64,000 bases of DNA from Tenacibaculum maritimum NCIMB 2154 (GTDB lineage: Bacteria; Bacteroidota; Bacteroidia; Flavobacteriales; Flavobacteriaceae): the NCBI RefSeq assembly GCF_900119795.1, contig NZ_LT634361.1:248001-312000 (forward strand). Direction: 5' to 3'. Of the stretch, positions 57,568 to 64,000 are shown in pieces (within the stretch, counting starts at the first letter, position 1; each line of letters begins with the position of its first letter). The notes beneath the pieces are model-generated. The model was not told the DNA's origin. It saw only the letters and a list, made by a program, of their open reading frames with translations, and searched no databases. The position numbers and the translations under genes are program-made.

Positions 57568-58029
57568 TTAAATTTTTATTTGTCTATCAATTTGTTGATC
57601 TAAAGAGATAAAAGTTTCTGTTCTTGAAACTCCTTTTATATTTTGAATGTCTTTATTTAATAAATGCATCAAGTCTTCGTTATTTTTACACATTATTTTT
57701 ATGAAAATGGCATAATTACCAGTGGTATAATGACTTTCTACGACTTCTGGAATTTCTTTTAAACGTTTTATAGCAGAAGAGTATAAGCTAGAAGAATCTA
57801 AAAAAACACCCACAAAAGCAGTCGTAGTATAGCCTAAAGCTTTTGGGTTAAGTGTCATTTTGAAGCCATCAATTAAGTCTGATTCTTCAAGCTTCTTTAA
57901 TCGTTGGTGAATTGCAGCGCCAGAAATACCTACTTCTCGTGCAATGCTTAAAATTGGCGTACGAGCATCTTTTACTAATTTTTTAATAATAATTTTGTCA
58001 ATACCGTCAATTTTTAGTTTTTTTTGCAT
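57568..58029 (-). CDS. Lrp/AsnC-family transcriptional regulator
   Basis: 153 residues from MQKKLKIDGI. The longer reading (58089) would place the first 20 codons over the downstream terminator of the bacilliredoxin gene, so I use 58029. N-terminal winged HTH (about 10-55, TPILSIAREVGISGAAIHQR) and C-terminal RAM ligand-binding domain (about 65-145, VESHYTTGNYAIFIKI). Such regulators respond to amino acids; targets are unknown. HupE-like follows 16 nt after its stop and may be controlled by it. Confidence 0.9.
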   Translation of the reverse strand: MQKKLKIDGIDKIIIKKLVKDARTPILSIAREVGISGAAIHQRLKKLEESDLIDGFKMTLNPKALGYTTTAFVGVFLDSSSLYSSAIKRLKEIPEVVESHYTTGNYAIFIKIMCKNNEDLMHLLNKDIQNIKGVSRTETFISLDQQIDRQIKI

Positions 58030-58060
58030 TTCGATAAAAATTAAGATATAAAAATATGAA

Positions 58061-58086
58061 AAAATCCGCTCAAAGGAGCGGATTTT
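58061..58086 (-). terminator. Rho-independent terminator of the bacilliredoxin gene
   Basis: 11-bp perfect stem AAAATCCGCTC / GAGCGGATTTT with a 4-nt loop; the minus strand ends in T-rich sequence. It sits 34 nt past the stop codon. Confidence 0.88.
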
Positions 58087-58120
58087 CATTCTTTATTATA
58101 AAGATCTCAAATTTCGTTTT

Positions 58121-58531
58121 TTAGCAAAATTCATTATACGCTTGTGCTAAATTTTGAGCAATTGCTTGTGCAGAGCGCCCCTCAATATGGTGGCGTTCTA
58201 GCATATGAACTAAATTACCGTCTTTAAATAACGCAATTGCTGGTGATGAAGGAGGGAAAGGGACCATATACTCTCTAGCTTTAGCCGTAGACTCTTTTTC
58301 AACCCCAGCAAAAACTGTAGTCAGATTTGTTGGGGATTTATCTGCACCTAATGAAGCAATCGCACCGGGTCTTGCGGTTCCAGCCGCACAGCCGCAGACA
58401 GAATTTACCATGACTAAAGTCGTTCCTTCTTTTGCTAAAGCTTTGTCAACATCTTCAGCAGTATATAAAGCTTCAAAACCTGCGTTAATTAATTCATCTC
58501 GCATTGGTTTTACTAATTCTTCTGGATACAT
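58121..58531 (-). CDS. Bacilliredoxin BrxA/BrxB-family protein
   Basis: 136-residue thioredoxin-fold disulfide isomerase for bacillithiol systems. The active site is SVCGCAAGTARPG with C46 and C48, the CGC motif of BrxA/BrxB (YphP/YqiW). In Bacteroidota, bacillithiol use is plausible but the biosynthesis genes are not in the window. It has a -7 box at 58551-58558 and its own terminator. Confidence 0.93.
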   Translation of the reverse strand: MYPEELVKPMRDELINAGFEALYTAEDVDKALAKEGTTLVMVNSVCGCAAGTARPGAIASLGADKSPTNLTTVFAGVEKESTAKAREYMVPFPPSSPAIALFKDGNLVHMLERHHIEGRSAQAIAQNLAQAYNEFC

Positions 58532-58550
58532 GTTTTCTGTTTTTAAAATG

Positions 58551-58558
58551 CAAATATA
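58551..58558 (-). promoter_or_regulatory. -7 box for the bacilliredoxin gene
   Basis: Minus strand TATATTTG fits TAnnTTTG, 20 nt upstream of the ATG at 58531. Confidence 0.55.
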
Positions 58559-58644
58559 CTCATAAAAATTAGCAATAAAAACTTAATCATTTCCCGAAGC
58601 TTTAATTATAGTATATTTGAAAATTCTTTAAAATATAAATTAAT

Positions 58645-59403
58645 ATGGGAAGTTTTACAAAGTGGTTAGGTGCAGGATTGGGATTTACACTTGGAGGCCC
58701 AATAGGAGCAATAGTAGGTTATGCAATAGGTAGTTTTGTAAATGGACTTACTTTAGAAGATTTTGAAAAAGAGAAAGAAGAATATAGATCTAATTCAAGA
58801 GGAAGGCAAGTTGTAGATACGGAGTCTGGTGATTTTGAAATAAGTTTATTAGTATTAGCTTCTGTAGTTATAAAGGCAGATGGCGAGATAGATAAGACAG
58901 AACTAGATTATGTTCGTTTGTATTTTGTAAAGATGTATGGTAAAGAGCGTGCGAACAAAGCATTTAGGTTATTTAATGGAATTATTAAAAAACAAGTTTC
59001 AACCCGTCAAGTTTGTTTGCAAATAAGACAGCATATGCCACATTCTTCGCGCTTGCAGTTGATTCATTTTTTATTTGGCATAGCAAAGTCAGATGGAATG
59101 GTTTCTGAATCAGAGGTGGAGGAGATACGTAAAATATCAAATTACTTATATGTTAATAAATATGATTTTGAATCGATAAAAGCAATGTTTTACGATGCTT
59201 CTGGTAATGCATATAAAATTCTGGAAATAACAAAGGCGGCAACTAATGACGAGGTGAAAAGAGCGTATAGGAAAATGGCAAAGAAATACCACCCAGATAA
59301 AGTACAAAGTTTAGGAAAAGAGCATTTAGAAGGAGCTAAAGAGAAATTTCAGAAAATACAATCTGCCTACGATGCTATCAAAAAAGAAAGAGGGATATTT
59401 TAA
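58645..59403 (+). CDS. TerB-DnaJ co-chaperone, DjlA-like
   Basis: 252 residues: a Gly-rich hydrophobic N-terminal segment (about 4-33, GAGLGFTLGGPIGAIVGYAI) that could insert in the membrane, a TerB-like helical domain (about 60-175), and a C-terminal J domain (about 188-250) with HPD at 216-218 in KKYHPDKV. The J domain would stimulate DnaK; the arrangement matches DjlA. The next annotated gene starts 470 nt later, so it is probably monocistronic. Confidence 0.9.
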   Translation: MGSFTKWLGAGLGFTLGGPIGAIVGYAIGSFVNGLTLEDFEKEKEEYRSNSRGRQVVDTESGDFEISLLVLASVVIKADGEIDKTELDYVRLYFVKMYGKERANKAFRLFNGIIKKQVSTRQVCLQIRQHMPHSSRLQLIHFLFGIAKSDGMVSESEVEEIRKISNYLYVNKYDFESIKAMFYDASGNAYKILEITKAATNDEVKRAYRKMAKKYHPDKVQSLGKEHLEGAKEKFQKIQSAYDAIKKERGIF

Positions 59404-59513
59404 GTTAAATTTAACATTTTTGGTTATTATTCTTTCAAGAAAGTTTAAAAATACTATATTTGTTACAACAGCGGGTTTTTAAGAATAGTTGAATAAGCTT
59501 GCTGTAAATGAAG

Positions 59514-59560
59514 AAAGAAAAAGGTTTTTGTTTAGAAATTAAAGACCTTTTTCTTTTTTT
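59514..59560 (+). terminator. Terminator-like hairpin after the TerB-DnaJ gene
   Basis: AAAGAAAAAGGT / ACCTTTTTCTTT, 12-bp stem with a 19-nt loop, followed by further Ts. Confidence 0.65.
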
Positions 59561-59798
59561 AATTATAGATAGTTAACCATAAAATAATAATCCTCTTCAA
59601 TGAAAATTAATAATTCTTTTTTAGTTCTAAGGAATAGTAACTTTTTTTCAAAGAAGACTGTAATCTCCCATAAGAATGAAACAAAAATACTTTATTGACA
59701 AGATCTTCAGAATTACAAAAACCATTTTGTGATTCAAAAAAAATAATTCCCTATTTCTAATAGATTGGTATAACGAGATACTAATCGCTGTTGAGTTT

Positions 59799-59820
59799 GT
59801 AAACTTTTTGAAAAGTTTAC
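59799..59820. promoter_or_regulatory. 22-bp palindrome 52 nt upstream of the repeat-protein gene
   Basis: GTAAACTTTT and AAAAGTTTAC are exact reverse complements with TG between. No T-run follows, so an operator for a dimeric regulator fits better than a terminator; a leader hairpin is also possible. Confidence 0.45.
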
Positions 59821-59872
59821 AGTGTACTCCTAAGTAAAATTTAATAATGTATTCATATAAACTATTGTAAAA

Positions 59873-62800
59873 ATGATGAAAATAATCTCTCAGTTATTTT
59901 ATAGTTTGCAAAAGATAAGTTTAGTCTTATTTTTTGTAGCTAGTGCAACATTTTCTCAAAACCAAGCGCTAGAAATGGTGGCTGGGGATGGGAACCCGAC
60001 GGCTTCGTCTCCCCCCGCAACTACGGTTACGGTTAGATTAAGAAATAATACGGATAACCCTACAGGGAATACTTTTGCAACGTATGCTCCTCAGCTAGAT
60101 GTTACATATACGTTGGTAAATCAACAGTATTCACACGGTTTTTTAATACCAGTAACAGGAGCGGTAGGATTAGGATATCCTAATGACCCTATAATGCCGC
60201 TGATGAATCTTTTTGGAGGAGCTACCAGTGATAGCTTTACATCTTCTGGGACAGCTGTAGGAACAGGTATCGATGTGTCTCAGAATAGAGCGATTCAGCT
60301 ATCTGCAATGGCACAGCCTTTAACAAATGCAGGAGTACCTGTAAATTCTAGAGCACATATGGCAGATTTAGTTATCAGTTTTAGTAGGGCAGTAAAAAAC
60401 CCCTTATTACAAATATCTGCTTTAGGAGGGAACGCTGGTTCTTCAAAGTTTACAGTTGAATTTGATCTACTTTCTTCTAATGTGCCTGCATTAAGTTTTT
60501 CAAAAGTATCAGGGACACCGCAGTTAGCGGTAAACTCGAATCAGATTAATAATGCTGAGGCAACTCCAACAACAACGAATTGTAGAGGTACAGTATTATT
60601 ACAAGGAGAAGGAATTACAACACTAACATTAAGAATATATTTAAGGGGAACTGTTGGGGCTACAGGTACGGATTGGCATAGTGGTAGTGTCAATGCTACG
60701 GATGGGTTTATGATAGGGATTACAACTGGAGAATCTGATTTGTCAATAGTGAAAACGGTAAATGATACGACTCCTAATTTTGGTGATAATGTTACTTTTA
60801 CATCAACAGCTTCGAATATAGGATTGAGTAATGCAACAAATGTTTCAGTAAATGAAGTGTTGCCTTCTGGTTATGATTTTGTAAGTGCTACTGCTAGTAC
60901 GGGTACTTATAATAATGCGACAGGTATTTGGAACGTGGGTAACCTTAGTAGAGGAGCTAATGAAACGTTACAAATTTTAGCAAAAGTAAAAAATACAGGA
61001 ACTTATACAAGTACAGCTGCTATTTCTGGTGATGAAAATGATCCAAACAGTATTAATAACTCAACTTCAGCATTAACAACACCAGTAGATAAATGTACTG
61101 ATGGAGCTATAGTAGGAACAGCAACACCGAATGATCCAGATGGAGACGGAATTAATAATGTGTGTGATTTAGATGATGATAATGATGGGATTTTAGATGT
61201 GAATGAGGATTTGAATTGTACGGGTACTGCACCGATAATAGAAAATATAATTAATGAAAATTTCGAAACAGGAACGGCGGGACAAGCTATTCCCAAAGGA
61301 AATCTTTCGGGAGTTCCAGGAATTAATGATTTGGTGGAGGCATATAATGCTCACCCATCTAACATAGGAACAACCAATGTTGGAGCTTATGCTTCTATTG
61401 CAGGTTTTGATGGAAGCCAAACGATAGCGGTAGATGCTAATGGAGGTGGTATTGTAGATCAAGATCAGATGTCGTCGTTTATTGTTTTAGAAGGAGTCGA
61501 TTTATTATCTGGACAGAGTTTTACAGTAGAAGCTGATTTTTCAATGGGGCAACAACCTGGGAAAAGTTTATCTGGAGCAGATCCAAATCCAAGTAATGAG
61601 TATGGTATCGCTATAGGAGCTCCAGGGCAAGATCCTATATGGAACGATGATATTCCGGGAGCAGTAGATGGTGTTTTTATTTATGGGTTTGGTACTCCAC
61701 TAATAAGAGAACCTAATTCATCCCTTTCTAATTTTAGTGCGCCACCTAGAGTAGATGGATGGTTCAGACAGTTTACGACATATTATGTAAAAGATAATGG
61801 TAGTGGAACATTACATTTATATGCGGATAATCAAGGTTATAAGTATAGTGTTTTGGGAATCCCAGAAAGTACATTTACAGCAACGGAAATTGATTTTGGA
61901 GCGGCGAGCAATTATCCGTGGTTAAATAACGCGTCTATAAGTGTTTGTACAGATGAGTATGTAGATAATATACTTGTGCAAGTTAATCATTGTGATACTG
62001 ATGGAGATGGAATTCCTAATTATTTAGATTTAGATTCGGATAACGATGGTTGTAATGATGTGGTGGAGTCAGGTGGTGTGGATGCGAATAATGATGGTGT
62101 TTTAGATGGAGATGGTTTTAATTCTTCTGGTCAAGTAACTACAGGAGGAGTTGTTTTAGGATCTAGCTATAATGGAATAACTGGAGAAGAAATAATGGCT
62201 ACTCAAGTATTGGTAGATCCTACAGCGTTAGTAGATCAAACCATAGAAAGTGGTAATCCAGCTACATTTACAATAACTTCGGCTTCAGCAACTAGCACGA
62301 CTGTTTTTACGGGTACGGCTCCATCAACGGTGCCTAATTATGCAGATGCATCTGCTACGGATGTTTCAGGCGCTATTGTATATCAATGGCAGGAAGATGG
62401 CGTTGATTTATCAAATACAGGAGTGTATTCAGGAGTCAACACAACTACATTAACAATAAGTAGTGTAGCTGGGTTAGACGGGAAAGTATATAATTTAGTG
62501 ATAACACATCCTGAGAATGCTTGTATAAATATACAAAATAATGCAATCTTAACAGTTACTCTTTCAATAGATGCAGTAGATGATAATTTTACAGGAAGTC
62601 CAGTTACAGCAGGAGATAATACTGCAAGTGTAGTGGGTAATGATACGTTGGATGGCAGTGGAGTAGTGATAGGAACAGGAGCTGGCGAGGTAAGTTTGAG
62701 TGGAGTTACGGTTCCAGCAGGCTTGACGCTAAATGGAGATGGAACAGTGAGTGTTGCTACTGGTACTGCTTCTGGTAGCTATACTGTAGAGTATGAGATT

Positions 62801-64000
62801 TGTGAGAATGGAGCGACTCCAGTAAATTGTGATCGAGCTACGGCAACTATAGTAGTAGCAAATCCAATAGATGCAGTAGATGATGATTTTACAGGAAGTC
62901 CAGTTACAGCAGGAGATAATACCGCAAGTGTAGTGGATAATGATACGTTGGATGGCAGTGGAGTAGTGATAGGAACAGGAGCCGGCGAGGTAAGTTTGAG
63001 TGGAGTTACGGTTCCAGCAGGCTTGACGCTAAATGGAGATGGGACAGTTAGTGTGGCTACTGGTACACCTTCTGGTAGTTATGCAGTGGTGTATGAGATT
63101 TGTGAGAATGGAGCGACTCCGGCGAATTGTGATCGAGCTACGGCAACTATAGTGGTATCGAATCCAATAGATGCAGTAGATGATGATTTTACAGGAAGTC
63201 CAGTTACAGCAGGAGATAATACGTCTAGTGTAGTTGGTAATGATACGTTGGATGGCAGTGGAGTAGTGATAGGAACAGGAGTTGGCGAGGTAAGTTTAAG
63301 TGGAGTTACGGTTCCAGCAGGCTTGACGCTAAACGGAGATGGAACAGTGAGTGTGGCTACTGGTACTGCTTCTGGTAGTTATGCAGTGGTGTATGAGATT
63401 TGTGAGAATGGAGCGACTCCAGTAAATTGCGATCGAGCTACGGCAACTATAGTGGTATCGAATCCAATAGATGCAGTAGATGATGATTTTACAGGAAGTC
63501 CAGTTACAGCAGGAGATAATACGTCTAGTGTAGTTGGTAATGATACGTTGGATGGCAGTGGAGTAGTGATAGGAACAGGAGCTGGCGAGGTAAGTTTGAG
63601 TGGAGTTACAGTTCCAGCAGGCTTGACGCTAAATGGAGATGGGACAGTGAGTGTGGCTACTGGTACTGCTTCTGGTAGTTATGCAGTGGTGTATGAGATT
63701 TGTGAGAATGGAGCGACTCCAGTAAATTGTGATCGAGCTACGGCAACTATAGTAGTAGCAAATCTAATAGATGCAGTAGATGATAATTTTACAGGAAGTC
63801 CAGTTACAGCAGGAGATAATACGTCTAGTGTAGTTGGTAATGATACGTTGGATGGCAGTGGAGTAGTGATAGGAACAGGAGCTGGCGAGGTAAGTTTGAG
63901 TGGAGTTACGGTTCCAGCAGGCTTGACGCTAAATGGAGATGGAACAGTGAGTGTTGCTACTGGTACTGCTTCTGGTAGCTATACTGTAGAGTATGAGATT
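59873..64000 (+). CDS. Giant secreted protein with DUF11, calcium-type and 100-residue tandem repeats (3' end outside window)
   Basis: Open from ATG at 59873 (MMKIISQLFY; M2 is an alternative start) to the window end, 1,376 codons with no stop. A signal peptide ends near residue 29 (SATFSQ-NQ). DUF11-type adhesion repeat about 289-378 (SIVKTVNDTTPNFGDNVTF). Calcium-binding TSP3-like segments near 421-440 (DPDGDGINNVCDLDDDNDG) and 708-726 (DTDGDGIPNYLDLDSDNDG). From residue 899 on, five tandem copies of a 100-residue unit starting IDAVDDxFTGSPVTAGDN, four of them complete. The layout matches surface adhesins exported by type IX secretion (SprB-like), whose C-terminal sorting domain would lie outside the window. 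The function as adhesin is inference. Confidence 0.85.
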   Translation, partial: MMKIISQLFYSLQKISLVLFFVASATFSQNQALEMVAGDGNPTASSPPATTVTVRLRNNTDNPTGNTFATYAPQLDVTYTLVNQQYSHGFLIPVTGAVGLGYPNDPIMPLMNLFGGATSDSFTSSGTAVGTGIDVSQNRAIQLSAMAQPLTNAGVPVNSRAHMADLVISFSRAVKNPLLQISALGGNAGSSKFTVEFDLLSSNVPALSFSKVSGTPQLAVNSNQINNAEATPTTTNCRGTVLLQGEGITTLTLRIYLRGTVGATGTDWHSGSVNATDGFMIGITTGESDLSIVKTVNDTTPNFGDNVTFTSTASNIGLSNATNVSVNEVLPSGYDFVSATASTGTYNNATGIWNVGNLSRGANETLQILAKVKNTGTYTSTAAISGDENDPNSINNSTSALTTPVDKCTDGAIVGTATPNDPDGDGINNVCDLDDDNDGILDVNEDLNCTGTAPIIENIINENFETGTAGQAIPKGNLSGVPGINDLVEAYNAHPSNIGTTNVGAYASIAGFDGSQTIAVDANGGGIVDQDQMSSFIVLEGVDLLSGQSFTVEADFSMGQQPGKSLSGADPNPSNEYGIAIGAPGQDPIWNDDIPGAVDGVFIYGFGTPLIREPNSSLSNFSAPPRVDGWFRQFTTYYVKDNGSGTLHLYADNQGYKYSVLGIPESTFTATEIDFGAASNYPWLNNASISVCTDEYVDNILVQVNHCDTDGDGIPNYLDLDSDNDGCNDVVESGGVDANNDGVLDGDGFNSSGQVTTGGVVLGSSYNGITGEEIMATQVLVDPTALVDQTIESGNPATFTITSASATSTTVFTGTAPSTVPNYADASATDVSGAIVYQWQEDGVDLSNTGVYSGVNTTTLTISSVAGLDGKVYNLVITHPENACINIQNNAILTVTLSIDAVDDNFTGSPVTAGDNTASVVGNDTLDGSGVVIGTGAGEVSLSGVTVPAGLTLNGDGTVSVATGTASGSYTVEYEICENGATPVNCDRATATIVVANPIDAVDDDFTGSPVTAGDNTASVVDNDTLDGSGVVIGTGAGEVSLSGVTVPAGLTLNGDGTVSVATGTPSGSYAVVYEICENGATPANCDRATATIVVSNPIDAVDDDFTGSPVTAGDNTSSVVGNDTLDGSGVVIGTGVGEVSLSGVTVPAGLTLNGDGTVSVATGTASGSYAVVYEICENGATPVNCDRATATIVVSNPIDAVDDDFTGSPVTAGDNTSSVVGNDTLDGSGVVIGTGAGEVSLSGVTVPAGLTLNGDGTVSVATGTASGSYAVVYEICENGATPVNCDRATATIVVANLIDAVDDNFTGSPVTAGDNTSSVVGNDTLDGSGVVIGTGAGEVSLSGVTVPAGLTLNGDGTVSVATGTASGSYTVEYEI
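62567..64000 (+). repeat. 300-bp tandem repeat array inside the giant protein gene
   Basis: Units start at 62567, 62867, 63167, 63467 and 63767 (the last truncated at the window end), each exactly 300 bp (100 codons), all in frame. Each begins IDAVDD and includes GSPVTAGDNT, DTLDGSGVVIGTG, VSLSGVTVPAGLTLNGDGTV, SGSYxVxYEICENG and DRATATIVV. Differences between units are few and scattered and do not follow position: see the findings. Confidence 0.95.

Larger units (their letters stand above)
59404..59872. other. 469-bp region upstream of the giant repeat-protein gene
   Basis: Contains a terminator-like hairpin at 59514-59560 and a 22-bp palindrome at 59799-59820. No ORF or RNA gene was recognised. 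The unusual length suggests room for regulation of the repeat-protein gene. Confidence 0.5.

Noticed and set aside
58029-58089. 20-residue longer start for the Lrp-family gene
   Set aside because: The extension overlaps the strong terminator of the upstream gene and is not typical of the family N-terminus.
61003-61462. Minus-strand ORFs of 89-97 codons
   Set aside because: They overlap the repeat-protein gene in the antisense direction. The plus frame is open for more than 4 kb and shows real domains, so these are shadows.
62567-64000. Possible CRISPR array from regular repeats
   Set aside because: The period is 300 bp, the repeats are in frame and coding, and no 25-40-bp repeat/spacer pattern exists.

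Overview
This is an AT-rich chromosomal stretch from a member of the Bacteroidota, most likely a marine gliding Flavobacteriaceae (Tenacibaculum/Polaribacter-like; the genus is a guess). Evidence: a gliding lipoprotein (GldH), lineage-typical families (DUF3078, DUF4270, DUF2480, a RicT with an N-terminal Cys cluster), SusC-style TonB-dependent receptors, few Shine-Dalgarno sequences, and repeated upstream TAnnTTTG boxes, the -7 element of Bacteroidota promoters. No rRNA, tRNA, insertion sequence, prophage or CRISPR array was seen.

Layout. 1-8615 (minus): ricT-gldH-PBP1A-scoA-scoB, an alpha/beta hydrolase and glutamate dehydrogenase. 8.8-17.8 kb (mostly plus): pheS, a small conserved gene, a sodium:amino acid symporter, aspS and a CBS-ClC channel, with minus-strand sterol desaturase-like, rsmI and cupin genes between them. 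17.8-23.3 kb (minus): glycerophosphodiesterase, YfcC-type carrier, PurF, PfkB kinase. 23.3-27.7 kb (plus): SufE and MIP18-type Fe-S genes, a lipoprotein, DUF2480, DUF3078, a CNNM-type transporter. 27.9-36.1 kb (minus): an array of two TonB-like/receptor pairs plus a third, receptorless TonB-like gene. 36.2-43 kb: hflX, an endonuclease/phosphatase-family gene, then glmS-DUF4270-starch-synthase-like (minus). 43-49.1 kb (plus): panC-panD-UPF0104, a Pif1-like helicase, radA. 49.2-52.2 kb: a DUF6973-like protein and an AraC-regulated cassette (regulator, 27-codon Cys ORF, AhpD-like protein, cupredoxin-like protein). 52.4-59.4 kb: M23 peptidase and GH3 (plus), S41 peptidase, dCMP deaminase, HupE/UreJ, Lrp, bacilliredoxin (minus), TerB-DnaJ (plus). 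59.9-64 kb (plus): the 5' part of a giant secreted protein with DUF11 and calcium-type repeats, then near-identical 300-bp (100-residue) tandem repeats running off the window.

Most of the window is conserved flavobacterial core. The parts that merit attention are the repeat protein with mosaic repeat units, the AraC cassette with a 21-bp-spaced direct repeat placed like an operator, the TonB/receptor array whose TonB-like proteins have signal peptides rather than membrane anchors, and a ClC protein with Gln at the gating-glutamate position. All family assignments come from reading motifs; no database search was possible.
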